From positions 1 to 21,928 of the forward strand of contig CAYWRI010000022.1 of the NCBI GenBank assembly GCA_964461035.1: 21,928 nucleotides of DNA. The letters are read 5' to 3'. Below the pieces are notes generated by a model, which did not search any database, was not told the DNA's origin, and was given only the letters and a program-made list of their open reading frames with translations. Below are positions 1-8,438 of the stretch, in pieces; positions within the stretch are counted from its first letter, which is position 1, and every line of letters starts with the position of its first letter. The position numbers and the translations under genes are program-made. The stretch comes from CAYZNE01 sp964461035 (GTDB taxonomy: Archaea > Nanobdellota > Nanobdellia > Woesearchaeales > CAYZNE01).

Positions 1-1
1 T

Positions 2-1261
2 CTATTAAACGATGGAAGACTATCTATTGAAATTGAAAATCAGGAATTGATTCCAAAAATCGAAGATGGAATATTTAATCCTCAGGGAAATTTTGGCCTC
101 CAGTGTATGAGCTCTTATGATCCTAGGGATGTAAAGGAGTTCGATCCAACTGGAAGAACAGATAAACTAGAGTTGACAAAAAAAGTTGAAATACCTTATT
201 TAGATGGAGTTATAACTTCACTAGAAATTATAACCTCCCAAAAAATTGGAAATACAAGAGACATTTTGTCAATTGGTTTTCATGCAACAAGAGGAGAATG
301 GCAAGAAATGAATATGGATGCAAAAGTGAGATTTTTCTTTCCAGACATAGATGAAACAGGTACAGAAATAACTCCTGATGTTCATAATACTAGAAATGAA
401 TTTATTTTAGCAGGGCACGATGAATATAACCGAGATGCTCCTTTAACTAATAGAATTGCCCGATTTTATAAAACAATAGAAACGCTTTTTCCAGATATTG
501 TACATTTGGATGATTGTTTAAGTTCAATAACTAGTCCTGATCAAAAAAGGGCTGAAGCGTATATAATGGATGCCATGGTCTTTGCAAAACAAGGATATGC
601 AGTAGAAATGGCTAAAGCAATAAATACTGCTCAAGAAAAATCAAGAATACCTGTAGCAAGTATTTTATTAGCTAAAACAATGAAACATTATGTACATCAT
701 GTGTCAGAAACGGAAAATGATAATTTTGACCCTATAGCTGAACCATTTGAAGAAGATACAGTAACAGAAGATACTAAAAATTACAACCCTATAAACAAAA
801 ACATAAATAGAATTATAAACTATTTTGTAATACCTATTGCGGCAGTTTGTGTAATTGCAGGAATTGCAGGAGTAGTACTAGAGACTTGTTCAAAGCAAAA
901 AGATATAAAACAACTTAAAGGACATGTTTTTCCTTATGCACAAGAATCTCAAGTTGAAATGGATTCAACAACACAAAATTTAACAAGTGGAATTGAAATT
1001 AACAAATCTGAATTTTCTAATCTAGTTAGAAAAACTGGTTTAACAGGAGTTTATGCACTTATTTCAGGACAAGATTTAAATCAGATAGGTCATGAAGCGT
1101 ATCTTCCAGGAGGACCAATAGATAACTTGGCAAAAATGGCCGGAGTAGATTTATACAATGAATCAAACGAACCAACAGGATTTGTAAAAAATGGTATCAA
1201 CGATTTAATGACTCAGGCACAAACAGAAACACTTTATCAACATCTTTCAGAAACAAACTAA
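2..1261 (+). CDS. Hypothetical membrane-anchored protein, 5'-truncated by the window edge
   Basis: The reading frame is open from the second base of the window, so the true start lies outside. A TTG at 47 is possible but has no convincing ribosome binding site, and the codons before it read naturally (LLNDGRLSIEIENQ). The visible protein is mostly soluble and acidic. It has one clear hydrophobic segment about two thirds along (FVIPIAAVCVIAGIAGVVL, bases near 820-880), followed by a Cys- and Lys-containing stretch and about 115 more residues. This suggests a single-pass membrane protein with domains on both sides. I recognise no catalytic motif or family. It ends before a T-rich stretch, and the next gene has its own TATA-like box, so this is probably the last gene of its transcript. 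Confidence 0.75.
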   Translation, partial: LLNDGRLSIEIENQELIPKIEDGIFNPQGNFGLQCMSSYDPRDVKEFDPTGRTDKLELTKKVEIPYLDGVITSLEIITSQKIGNTRDILSIGFHATRGEWQEMNMDAKVRFFFPDIDETGTEITPDVHNTRNEFILAGHDEYNRDAPLTNRIARFYKTIETLFPDIVHLDDCLSSITSPDQKRAEAYIMDAMVFAKQGYAVEMAKAINTAQEKSRIPVASILLAKTMKHYVHHVSETENDNFDPIAEPFEEDTVTEDTKNYNPINKNINRIINYFVIPIAAVCVIAGIAGVVLETCSKQKDIKQLKGHVFPYAQESQVEMDSTTQNLTSGIEINKSEFSNLVRKTGLTGVYALISGQDLNQIGHEAYLPGGPIDNLAKMAGVDLYNESNEPTGFVKNGINDLMTQAQTETLYQHLSETN

Positions 1262-1263
1262 AT

Positions 1264-1281
1264 TATTTTATTTTATTTTTT
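1264..1281 (+). terminator. Oligo-T archaeal terminator after the first gene
   Basis: Runs of four to six T separated by single A residues follow the stop codon directly. Archaeal RNA polymerase terminates at such T-rich tracts without needing a hairpin. No stem-loop is seen. Confidence 0.45.
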
Positions 1282-1282
1282 C

Positions 1283-1292
1283 TTTTAAATAC
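1283..1292 (+). promoter_or_regulatory. TATA box of the NAD kinase gene
   Basis: TTTTAAATAC lies about 42 bases before the ATG at 1330. Transcription would start near 1313, leaving a leader of about 17 bases that includes a weak AGG at 1323-1325. Confidence 0.35.
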
Positions 1293-1329
1293 CAAAACCA
1301 TTTTAACTGATTAAGTATTTCTAGGTTAT

Positions 1330-2037
1330 ATGAAAGTAATGATAACAGGAAAATCAGAGAATAAAGATTTACTTAAACAAGAAATAAAAGAACTTGTCAA
1401 TATTGTTGATTCTATAGATCAAATGCCTGATGTAATAATAACCTTGGGTGGTGATGGCTCATTTTTATTTAATGAGCAAAGATACCCTGAAATTCCAAAA
1501 TTAATATTAAAAGATAATAGTTTATGCTTTAAATGTCATGAAGGACAGCATAAACAAATAATTATAAAGCTTTCTAAAGGCAAATACATCATTCAACAGC
1601 ACAAAAAGATTGAAGCAACTATTGTAAAGAAAGACTCAAAAAATATGGCTTTAATTGGTTCTAATGACATAATTATAAGAAATTCTGAACAATTTCATGC
1701 TATTCGCTTCTCTACCAAGATAAATAATCAATCAATTGCAGAACAAATTGGAGATGGAATTGTTGTATCCACTGCTTTTGGTTCAACAGGTTATTTTAAA
1801 GCAATAACTGGAAAAAGCTTTGATTCTGGAATCGGAATAGCTTTTAACAATGTTTCAAGTCAATTATCTCCTAAAATAGAAAGTAATGCTGAAGAATTTA
1901 AGGTTGAATTCGAGCTTTTAAGAAATAAAGCATATTTATCTGTTGATAATTCTCCTGATATGATTCTTCTTGAAGCAGGAGATAAAATCATAATCAAGCA
2001 AAGCGATTCTGTTTTCAATCTGGTTAAAGTTGATTGA
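1330..2037 (+). CDS. nadK: NAD kinase
   Basis: This protein should phosphorylate NAD to NADP using ATP or polyphosphate in the cytoplasm. The diagnostic motifs are present in order: GGDGS at residues 40-44 (family GGDGT, with Asp42 the catalytic residue), ND at 112-113 in NDIIIRN (family NE/ND, NAD binding), and GDGIVVSTAFGSTGY at 141-155 (family GDGxxxSTPTGSTAY, the core of the C-terminal beta-sandwich). At 235 residues it is short for the family (about 250-300). The loss falls mainly in the N-terminal domain and in the stretch after GGDGS, where the usual glycine-rich GxLGFL segment is replaced by NSLCFKCH. It is a monocistronic gene between two T-rich or intergenic stretches. The family call is secure; the phosphate donor cannot be told from sequence. 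Confidence 0.9.
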   Translation: MKVMITGKSENKDLLKQEIKELVNIVDSIDQMPDVIITLGGDGSFLFNEQRYPEIPKLILKDNSLCFKCHEGQHKQIIIKLSKGKYIIQQHKKIEATIVKKDSKNMALIGSNDIIIRNSEQFHAIRFSTKINNQSIAEQIGDGIVVSTAFGSTGYFKAITGKSFDSGIGIAFNNVSSQLSPKIESNAEEFKVEFELLRNKAYLSVDNSPDMILLEAGDKIIIKQSDSVFNLVKVD

Positions 2038-2145
2038 AATATTAATTTACTATTATAAATACACAAACATATAGTTTATGAATCAACAATATTTTTAAAA
2101 CAAACATATTTTAAGAGTTACTACTAGTATAAGATTTTACGAAAA

Positions 2146-2155
2146 TTTATATATA
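2146..2155 (+). promoter_or_regulatory. TATA box of the RPA gene
   Basis: TTTATATATA is centred near 2150, which predicts transcription from about 2176. A purine-rich GGGGTG at 2187-2192 then sits six bases before GTG 2199 and 15 before ATG 2208. This favours GTG 2199 as the start codon. Confidence 0.5.
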
Positions 2156-2198
2156 AGTTGGATTACTGAAAATTAATAGATAAATCGGGGTGTTTATT

Positions 2199-3353
2199 GT
2201 GGTTGTTATGACAAAAGATCAAATAATAGAAAAAATAAAAGATAAAACTTCTCTTTCAGACGATGAAATAGCTAAAAAGATAAAAACAAAGTTAGAACAA
2301 TTAGCAGGATTGATAAGTGAAGATGGCGCAGCACACATAATTGCTAATGAATTAGGTGTTGATTTGAATCAGCAAGCAGAAGGTTCAATAGAAATAAAAC
2401 ATTTGCTTGAAGGTATGCGAAATGTTGAATTAACTGTTCAAGTTCAGAAAAAGTTTGATAGTAAGGAGTTTAATTCTGCAAGAGGTCCTGGTAAATTAGC
2501 AAGTTTCATGGTTGCTGATAAAACGGGAAAACTAAGAGCGACTCTTTGGAATACTAAAGTAGATGAACTTTATCCTAAGTTTCAAGAAGGAGATACAATA
2601 AATCTTAAGAATGCATATATTAGAAAGAACAATTATACTGGAAATATTGACATAAATTTGGGTGATGGTGCAGAAATTGAAATTGTTCCTGAATCTGAAA
2701 AATTAGACATTGATAATTCTCCTGATAGAAAAAAAATAATTGATTTAACTCCACAAGATGTTAATACTGAAGTTCTGGCAACATTAGTTCAGGTTTCAGA
2801 TATTAGATTTTGGGAAGCTTGTCCTAAATGTGGTAAAAAACCAAAACTAGAAAATGAAGAACATATTTGTCAAGAACATGGTAAAATAGCCGAAAAAGAT
2901 TTGGATTATTCTTATGTTTTAAACACCTATATTGACGATGGAAGTGCAAGTATACGAACCGTTTTTTGGAAAAAACAAATACAAAAGTTATTAGATGAAC
3001 CTCATGAAACAATTTTGTCCTATAGAGAAACCCCTGAAAATTTTGAAAAATTTAAATCATCTCTTCTTGGAGATATTATCAAAGTTCGTGGAAGAGTAAA
3101 CAAAAACGAAGCTTTTGACAGAATGGAATTTGTGGCGTTTGATTTAGATAAAAATCCTAATCCCGAAGAAGAGATTAAATATATTGAAAAGCCAAAATCT
3201 GAAGCATCTACAACAGGAGAGACTGTAAAAACTGAAACAGTGATTGATAATTCTGAAACAGATTCTCCAGCCGTAACTCCTGAGAAAAAAGATGTTGTTA
3301 AAGAAACAGTATCTCTTGACGATATTGAAGAAATCAATATTGATGATGATTAA
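2199..3353 (+). CDS. rpa: Replication protein A (RPA)-like single-stranded DNA binding protein
   Basis: It binds single-stranded DNA in replication and repair. Numbering starts from GTG 2199. Residues about 20-57 form the helical region common in archaeal RPAs (LISEDGAAHIIANELGVDL). A first OB fold spans about 77-165 (VADKTGKLRATLWN, then EGDTINLKNAYIR). A second OB fold spans about 190-318 and carries a zinc finger inserted near its start: C208, C211, C224, H227 (CPKC and CQEH). The acidic tail (EEINIDDD at the end) resembles the protein-contacting tails of ssDNA-binding proteins. The GTG is preferred because GGGGTG lies six bases upstream; ATG 2208 is the alternative. It is followed by a T-rich terminator, so probably monocistronic. 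Confidence 0.85.
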   Translation: MVVMTKDQIIEKIKDKTSLSDDEIAKKIKTKLEQLAGLISEDGAAHIIANELGVDLNQQAEGSIEIKHLLEGMRNVELTVQVQKKFDSKEFNSARGPGKLASFMVADKTGKLRATLWNTKVDELYPKFQEGDTINLKNAYIRKNNYTGNIDINLGDGAEIEIVPESEKLDIDNSPDRKKIIDLTPQDVNTEVLATLVQVSDIRFWEACPKCGKKPKLENEEHICQEHGKIAEKDLDYSYVLNTYIDDGSASIRTVFWKKQIQKLLDEPHETILSYRETPENFEKFKSSLLGDIIKVRGRVNKNEAFDRMEFVAFDLDKNPNPEEEIKYIEKPKSEASTTGETVKTETVIDNSETDSPAVTPEKKDVVKETVSLDDIEEINIDDD

Positions 3354-3372
3354 TTTATTCTTTTTTATTTTT
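3354..3372 (+). terminator. Oligo-T terminator after the RPA gene
   Basis: TTTATTCTTTTTTATTTTT follows the stop codon directly, a typical archaeal intrinsic termination tract. No hairpin is visible. Confidence 0.45.
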
Positions 3373-3423
3373 AATTTATATTAAAATTCTTGCAAAATAT
3401 AAAATTAAGGCAATATATCACTA

Positions 3424-3434
3424 TTTTTTTAAAT
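3424..3434 (+). promoter_or_regulatory. TATA box of the GT-C gene (leaderless start)
   Basis: TTTTTTTAAAT is centred about 28 bases before ATG 3457. Transcription would therefore start at or next to the start codon, and no Shine-Dalgarno sequence is present. Confidence 0.4.
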
Positions 3435-3456
3435 GAAGTAAATATAGTATAAATTT

Positions 3457-5067
3457 ATGTATAAAAAACTCGGTTATGATAAGAGTAATGTCAATAAATT
3501 GTATTTATTTTTGAAAAGAAATAAGTTAATTATAGTAATGTTTTTATTATCAACAGCATATTTTATGTACCTTCATAAAGTTCATTTATCTTGGGATTTT
3601 ATATCCTATATTCTTAATGCAAAATATTGGGCGGGTCAAACAGGATATTTTGAACTGTTAAGACCTCCTCTAGTTCCATTTATTATGTTTATTTTAAGTT
3701 TTGTCGGTTGGCATGTCATGGAATATTTATTTATTTTTCTTGCATCGCTTTTTTTTGCATATTCTATGACTAGATTGGCTAAAAGATTAACTCTTAATAG
3801 AGCTTTATTTTATGCTATAGCTTTAAGTCCTTTTGTTCTAGGTTATGGATTAGTTAATGGTTCCGAGTTAATATTTATATCTTTTGTTGCTTTAGCATTG
3901 TCTTTTATAATTGAGAATAATGTGTTATCAGGAATTTACTTAGGTTTAAGTGCTCTTGCAAGATATAATACGCTTATTTATTTTCCTTTTTTGTTTCTTA
4001 ATAAAAAAAGAAAGACAATATTCTTTAGTTGTATTCTATTTATTTTGGTTTTTGCAACTTCACTGAGTTATAATTTTTTTACAACAGGAAACATGTTTAC
4101 TAGTATGGCCAATCTTTATGCAATGAATTATACTTTCAGAGAATATTTGACTCAGCCCGCTGTTTTTTCTCATTTCTTTATAGTGATAGGATATTATATT
4201 CTGTTTGCAATTATCGGACTTATTGTTTCTTTTGGTAGAATGACTTTAGAAATAAAAAAAATTAAAAAATTTGCAAGAACAAATAAGTTTTTAGTTATTA
4301 TTTGGTCTTATCTTCAAAGAATTAAAGCAGATTTGATTTTTATTTTAATATTTTTATTAGGTATTCACAGTTATCTTTCTTTACCTATAAAAAATGAAAG
4401 ATATCTTTTTGCAATAATTCTTCCATTAACATATTACACTGTTTTAGGAATAAAGTTCATACTTGTTTTTTTCAAGAAAAGATATCCTCAAATAAATTTA
4501 AAAAAAATTTATCTCATAGTTATTATTAGTATTGTTTTAATTAATATAATAAGTTCATCAATTGGCTTAATTCTTACAGAACACCATACATCAAACCAAT
4601 ATGATAATGCAATTGATAACATAAATTTATTGGGTTTAAATAATTGTTCTATGATGTCTAATTCATTTGTAATAATGAGTTATTTTGGTTATGATAATTT
4701 ACCTTATCCTCCAAAACAATTAATTAAAGATAGAATAAATCAAGGTGAAAATATATTATTTTTTTATAATGTTTATGACCCCGAATACATGTTTAATAGT
4801 TCTTTTTTAGAACAACTTCCAGTAATTTTATCAACAGAAGAATATATTCTTCTTGGTAATGCGTCAACTTGCATTAAATTACATGATTTAGATTTGACTT
4901 ATCTTAAAGAAAGAGAAAGTGATATTTTTGAAATCCACGGATATTATATAAATGTTGATTCTTGTCATATGCTTTCTAATAAAAAAGAGTTATTAGAAAA
5001 AATCTGTAATTTTGTTAATTTTAAAGGATTTGATTTAATACCTAAAAAAGAAGTTATATTATATTAA
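3457..5067 (+). CDS. GT-C superfamily (GT39-like) membrane glycosyltransferase
   Basis: A 536-residue polytopic membrane protein with about ten or more hydrophobic segments up to residue ~370, then a soluble C-terminal domain of about 160 residues. The first membrane segment (LIIVMFLLSTAYFMYL) is followed by an extracytoplasmic loop with WDFISYILNAKYW and FELLRPPLVPF. This is the acidic-residue-plus-RPP arrangement of lipid-linked-sugar transferases such as protein mannosyltransferases and ArnT. Asp near residue 50 is the candidate catalytic or metal residue. Such enzymes use polyprenyl-phosphate sugars as donors outside the membrane. It lies just upstream of a GT2 enzyme, fitting a role in surface glycan assembly. 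The acceptor and sugar are unknown. It starts at the ATG placed ideally for a leaderless transcript. Confidence 0.7.
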   Translation: MYKKLGYDKSNVNKLYLFLKRNKLIIVMFLLSTAYFMYLHKVHLSWDFISYILNAKYWAGQTGYFELLRPPLVPFIMFILSFVGWHVMEYLFIFLASLFFAYSMTRLAKRLTLNRALFYAIALSPFVLGYGLVNGSELIFISFVALALSFIIENNVLSGIYLGLSALARYNTLIYFPFLFLNKKRKTIFFSCILFILVFATSLSYNFFTTGNMFTSMANLYAMNYTFREYLTQPAVFSHFFIVIGYYILFAIIGLIVSFGRMTLEIKKIKKFARTNKFLVIIWSYLQRIKADLIFILIFLLGIHSYLSLPIKNERYLFAIILPLTYYTVLGIKFILVFFKKRYPQINLKKIYLIVIISIVLINIISSSIGLILTEHHTSNQYDNAIDNINLLGLNNCSMMSNSFVIMSYFGYDNLPYPPKQLIKDRINQGENILFFYNVYDPEYMFNSSFLEQLPVILSTEEYILLGNASTCIKLHDLDLTYLKERESDIFEIHGYYINVDSCHMLSNKKELLEKICNFVNFKGFDLIPKKEVILY

Positions 5068-5137
5068 TCAATAATTACAATAAAAATAAAAACTTGACAA
5101 TATTTAAAAACAATCAGCTTATACTAAAATTATAGTG

Positions 5138-5163
5138 TATTCAATTTATTTAATTATTGAATA
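5138..5163 (+). promoter_or_regulatory. Inverted repeat framing the probable TATA box of the GT2 operon
   Basis: TATTCAAT (5138-5145) and ATTGAATA (5156-5163) are perfect 8-bp complements with a 10-base spacer that holds the TATA-like TTATTTAATT. Transcription would start near 5176. A repressor dimer bound here would block TBP, so this is a plausible operator. It could also be a chance AT-rich palindrome. Confidence 0.35.
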
Positions 5164-5178
5164 TGAATTAATTAAAAA

Positions 5179-5199
5179 ATGAACAAGAGAAGAAGATGA
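5179..5199 (+). other. Possible six-codon leader ORF (MNKRRR) coupled to the GT2 gene
   Basis: ATG AAC AAG AGA AGA AGA TGA begins near the predicted transcription start, so it could be translated leaderlessly. Its stop overlaps the GT2 start as ATGA (5196-5199), a typical translational coupling junction. The purine-rich arginine codons could equally be nothing more than the ribosome binding region. Confidence 0.2.
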
Positions 5200-6458
5200 A
5201 TATGGAATTTAGTTATATAATAATTTACGTAGCGTGTTTTGCAGGGTTATTTGTATCTATATTCTATGTTTTGACAATATTTTCTCCTAATAAAACCAAG
5301 AAATTTACAGAAATAAAAAAATACCCTTTAGTTAGTATAATTATTCCTGTTTGGAATGAAGGTTCTGCAAATGGTGAAAGATTAAGAAAAACATTGAACT
5401 CTGTTTTTGCAGCAGATTATCCTCAAGAAAAAATAGACTTAATTATAGTTGATGATGGAAGTACAGATAATTCTTTGAAAATTGCAAAAGATTATGAATC
5501 AAAAGGGGTCAGAGTTTTTTCTCATCCCGTGTCTAGGGGAAAAACAAATGCGGTAAATACGGGAATGACTTATGCTAAAGGAGAATTTGTTGCAGCGCTT
5601 GATGCAGACTCGTTTATTATGCCTGATGTTATAAGAAAATTAATTCCTTGCTTTGATAACCCTAATGTTATGGCTGCAATTCCTTCAATTAAAATATGGA
5701 AACCTAGAACTATTTTACAAAGAATACAATCTAATGAATTTTTAAGTGCTGTTTTTATAAGGCATTTACAATCAGAACTTGGTGCAATACATCTTGCTCC
5801 TGGAGCTTTTACATTAATAAGAAGAAAATTTTTGAAAAAATATGGTTCATTAAATGCAAATACAATGGTTGAAGATCTTGAAATATCTTTCAGAATACAA
5901 AGTCATAATTATTTAATTGATTGTGTTATTGATGCAAATGTTTATACTAGTGGAGTAAGAACTTGGAAAGCTTTTGTTAATCAAAGATTAAGGTGGTTTT
6001 GCGGTTTTATAAAACAAATAATAAAATACAAACATTTATTTGGACCTAAGCATGGAAATCTGGGAGTTTTTGTTCTTCCAACTTCAATATTTTTTATCTT
6101 GTTTATGTTATTTTTATTTTTTTATGCGCTTATTAAATTCTCTTTTGATACATTTACATATATCCAAGATTTAATTCTAACAGGAATAAATCTTGATGAA
6201 TTGTTACATTTTAAATTTGATGTGTTCTTTGTCACTATAGGAAATCACACTATTATACCAATACTTTTATTAATAATGGCAATAGCATTTATTTTATACA
6301 TAAAAAATGCATCAAATGAAAAACAAGGCGTAATATTAAATTTTTTACTTTTCACTTTAACTTATTGGTTTTTAGCAGCATACTGTTGGACAAAAGCAAT
6401 ATATTATCATTTTGCAAAGAAAAAAATAAAATGGGGCCCTAACTATTTTAGTGCTTGA
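5196..6458 (+). CDS. Processive GT2-family membrane glycosyltransferase (BcsA/hyaluronan synthase/PgaC type)
   Basis: It should transfer sugars from nucleotide-sugar donors at the cytoplasmic membrane face and probably extrude the product. An N-terminal membrane segment (residues ~5-28) leads into a GT-A catalytic domain with all four signature motifs: VDDGS (85-89), the metal-binding DAD (136-138), the catalytic-base ED (226-227 in TMVEDLE) and QRLRW (263-267, family QxxRW). Three or more hydrophobic segments follow (about 282-315, 350-370, 380-400). The 420-residue length matches PgaC/HAS-like enzymes. It heads an operon with a thioredoxin-fold protein (10-base gap) and an SdpI-family protein (1-base gap). 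Cellulose-, chitin- or hyaluronan-like product specificity cannot be told. A second in-frame ATG lies at 5202. Confidence 0.85.
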   Translation: MNMEFSYIIIYVACFAGLFVSIFYVLTIFSPNKTKKFTEIKKYPLVSIIIPVWNEGSANGERLRKTLNSVFAADYPQEKIDLIIVDDGSTDNSLKIAKDYESKGVRVFSHPVSRGKTNAVNTGMTYAKGEFVAALDADSFIMPDVIRKLIPCFDNPNVMAAIPSIKIWKPRTILQRIQSNEFLSAVFIRHLQSELGAIHLAPGAFTLIRRKFLKKYGSLNANTMVEDLEISFRIQSHNYLIDCVIDANVYTSGVRTWKAFVNQRLRWFCGFIKQIIKYKHLFGPKHGNLGVFVLPTSIFFILFMLFLFFYALIKFSFDTFTYIQDLILTGINLDELLHFKFDVFFVTIGNHTIIPILLLIMAIAFILYIKNASNEKQGVILNFLLFTLTYWFLAAYCWTKAIYYHFAKKKIKWGPNYFSA

Positions 6459-6468
6459 GGTAATTAAA

Positions 6469-7161
6469 ATGCATAGAAAACAAATAAAATCATCAAGATA
6501 TTTAAGTGCACTTGCTATTACAATAATAGTTTTTTTATCAGGATTTATTCTAAGTAGTTTAGTGAATGAAGCAAAACTTCAAAATGTTTATGATCTTGAA
6601 AATGAAATAAGGGTTGAATCCTTAGGTAATGAACTTGTATATAATTTAATTAGTTCAGATTTATGTTCAAATATTAATCTTACAAGCTATACACTAGAAC
6701 TATCCACTCTTGGTAGAAAGTTAACTTATATGGAATCTATTTATGGATATGATTCTGCACAAGTAAAAAATCTTAAAAGTTATTATTCTTTACTTCTTTT
6801 AAGACATTGGATAATTAATAATGAAGCAAATGAAAAATGTAATTATACAAAACCAAATGTAATGTTTTTTTATAGTAATTATTTAGATTGTGTTGATTGC
6901 GAAGATCAAGGTCTTGTATTAACTTATGTTCATAAAAAATATCCGTTTTTTAATACATATTCTTTCGAATTTGAAGAGGATAATCCAGGAATAAAATTTT
7001 TGAAAGAAAAATATAATTTAACTTCTTACAGACTTCCCACTTTAGTAATTGATGAAAAAGTTTATTATGGATTTCAATCTAGAGATTTTCTTATAGATAA
7101 ACTTGATCTTGAAGAAAAATTAGTTCAGGATAAAATAGAAAACCCTGAAAGGTATAATTAA
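6469..7161 (+). CDS. Membrane-anchored thioredoxin-fold protein with CxxC
   Basis: GAGG at 6457-6460 overlaps the GT2 stop codon and lies eight bases before ATG 6469, which fixes this start rather than the in-frame GTG at 6451. Residues ~11-32 form one hydrophobic segment (signal anchor), so the rest probably faces outside. A helical region (~35-120) is followed by a thioredoxin-like domain: strand VMFFYS (131-136), active-site CVDC (141-144), and cis-proline Pro190 in RLPTLVIDEKVYYGF. CVDC is not one of the usual pairs (CGPC, CPHC, CPYC). C66 and C124 are additional cysteines. It is probably a disulfide reductase or oxidase acting on exported proteins; no DsbB/VKOR partner is visible in the window. 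The coupling to glycosyltransferase genes is the only functional hint. Confidence 0.7.
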   Translation: MHRKQIKSSRYLSALAITIIVFLSGFILSSLVNEAKLQNVYDLENEIRVESLGNELVYNLISSDLCSNINLTSYTLELSTLGRKLTYMESIYGYDSAQVKNLKSYYSLLLLRHWIINNEANEKCNYTKPNVMFFYSNYLDCVDCEDQGLVLTYVHKKYPFFNTYSFEFEEDNPGIKFLKEKYNLTSYRLPTLVIDEKVYYGFQSRDFLIDKLDLEEKLVQDKIENPERYN

Positions 7162-7162
7162 A

Positions 7163-7810
7163 TTGGAAGATAATAAAAATTTCACATATTTTGTATTAGG
7201 AATTATTATTATTTCATTTGCTATGGCAACATATTTTTATCCAAATATGCCCGAAATCTCTGCGTCTCATTGGAATACAAAAGGAATGGCTGATGATTTT
7301 AGTTCAAAGTTTAGTGCAACTTTTACTATGCCCTTTATGATTTTGGCATTGGGAATTCTTTTGTTTGTTATTCCTTTGATTGCTTTAAAAAACAAAAATA
7401 TTGTAAATTTTAGAAAAGAATACAACTCGTTTGTTATCTTGTTTCTTTTACTTTTTCTTTATCTATATATTCTAACAATTTATTTTAATATTGTTCAAAG
7501 TTTTAATATGGGTAAAATGTTATTTCCTGCACTAGGAATTTTATTTATTTATCTTAGTTTTAGACTTGAAAAAATTCCCAGAAATAATATTATGGGAATA
7601 AGAACTCCTTGGTCTGTAATAGATGATGTTAATTGGGGAAAAACACATAAATTGGGTTCTGCACTCTTTAAAATACTTGGATTAATGTTCATACTAACAA
7701 TGTTTTATACAGAAATCTCAATATATCCTCTAATTATTTACCTTGTATTAATGATTATTATCTTGTTTGTATATTCTTTTGTTATAACTAAGAAAAAGAA
7801 AAATAGTTAA
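7163..7810 (+). CDS. SdpI/DUF1648-family integral membrane protein
   Basis: A 215-residue protein with about six hydrophobic segments. The N-terminal part has the DUF1648 pattern of a helix, then a proline- and HWN-containing loop (ISASHWNTKGMADDF, with HWN at 36-38). The C-terminal part has the SdpI signature NNIMGIRTPWSVIDDVNWGKTH. In Bacillus subtilis SdpI is the immunity protein against the SdpC toxin and sequesters the SdpR regulator. Most homologues occur without a toxin and their role is unknown, and no sdpA, sdpB or sdpC gene is seen here. The start is TTG 7163, one base after the previous stop and nine bases after AGGT (7150-7153), so it is co-translated with the thioredoxin-fold gene. 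It converges with the next gene with a five-base gap. Confidence 0.8.
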   Translation: MEDNKNFTYFVLGIIIISFAMATYFYPNMPEISASHWNTKGMADDFSSKFSATFTMPFMILALGILLFVIPLIALKNKNIVNFRKEYNSFVILFLLLFLYLYILTIYFNIVQSFNMGKMLFPALGILFIYLSFRLEKIPRNNIMGIRTPWSVIDDVNWGKTHKLGSALFKILGLMFILTMFYTEISIYPLIIYLVLMIIILFVYSFVITKKKKNS

Positions 7811-7815
7811 TTTTA

Positions 7816-8361
7816 TTATTTTGTGGTTCTATCGATTTTTTCTGTTTGATCTTTACAATAATTGTTCCAAGTATTATTTATTAACTCTTGAGCATTAGTT
7901 AAGCTGATTGCAGCTGAAGATAAGTCTGAAGATATTTCAAAACCTATTAATGGTTTTTTTTCTAAGGTCTGTGCTTTAATTTTAAAATAATCTGCAATGT
8001 TTCCTATAAAATCTGCAACCATATCATAACTCATATTTCCAACAGATATTGCTAATTGATCTAATGAATCAGAATATCCTTCAACATAATATGATTTTCC
8101 TTGTTTTGTCAAACTATGAGGATCTGAGTTAAATATATACCCTATTGTAGTTTCTGTAGAAAGAAGTTCTCGAGCAATTATTTCCAAGTTTTGAGAAAGT
8201 TTTGGATGACCTGCGGCCTCATCCATAGATTGATCTATAATATCGTTTGCAAATTTTTTCATAAATTCTTTTATTCTATAATAGGACATATTACAGATAT
8301 CTTTAGCTAAGTCTTCATTTGTTCCAGCATAACCATCTACAAAAACAGGATGTTTTGACAT
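7816..8361 (-). CDS. Hypothetical acidic protein with an internal duplication
   Basis: I do not recognise this 181-residue protein. It has no signal peptide or membrane segment and looks helical. Residues 8-41 and 93-126 align without gaps at an offset of exactly 85 residues: VDGYAGTNEDLA against VEGYSDSLDQLA, then NMSYYRIKEF against NMSYDMVADF. The protein is therefore built of two copies of a small helical unit with the conserved pattern V(D/E)GY...LA....NMSY.....F. An intervening helix (about 42-75) and a C-terminal helix (145-170) complete it. ATG 8361 fits a leaderless transcript from the TATA box at 8383-8394. The gene is convergent with the SdpI operon. Confidence 0.7.
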   Translation of the reverse strand: MSKHPVFVDGYAGTNEDLAKDICNMSYYRIKEFMKKFANDIIDQSMDEAAGHPKLSQNLEIIARELLSTETTIGYIFNSDPHSLTKQGKSYYVEGYSDSLDQLAISVGNMSYDMVADFIGNIADYFKIKAQTLEKKPLIGFEISSDLSSAAISLTNAQELINNTWNNYCKDQTEKIDRTTK

Positions 8362-8382
8362 GAAACTTCGAAATCAGTCAAA

Positions 8383-8394
8383 GTATTTAAATTT
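8383..8394 (-). promoter_or_regulatory. TATA box of the duplicated-domain gene
   Basis: On the minus strand this reads AAATTTAAATAC, centred about 28 bases before ATG 8361. Transcription would begin at the start codon, giving a leaderless mRNA. Confidence 0.45.
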
Positions 8395-8438
8395 ATTCAT
8401 TATGAAAAATACAATATTTAAAAGAAAAAGAAAAAAAG

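Noticed and set aside
3020..3337. Minus-strand open frame opposite the RPA gene (and 2824-3012)
   Set aside because: Antisense shadow of a recognised gene; Ser/Phe-rich composition is what the complement of Glu/Lys-rich codons gives.
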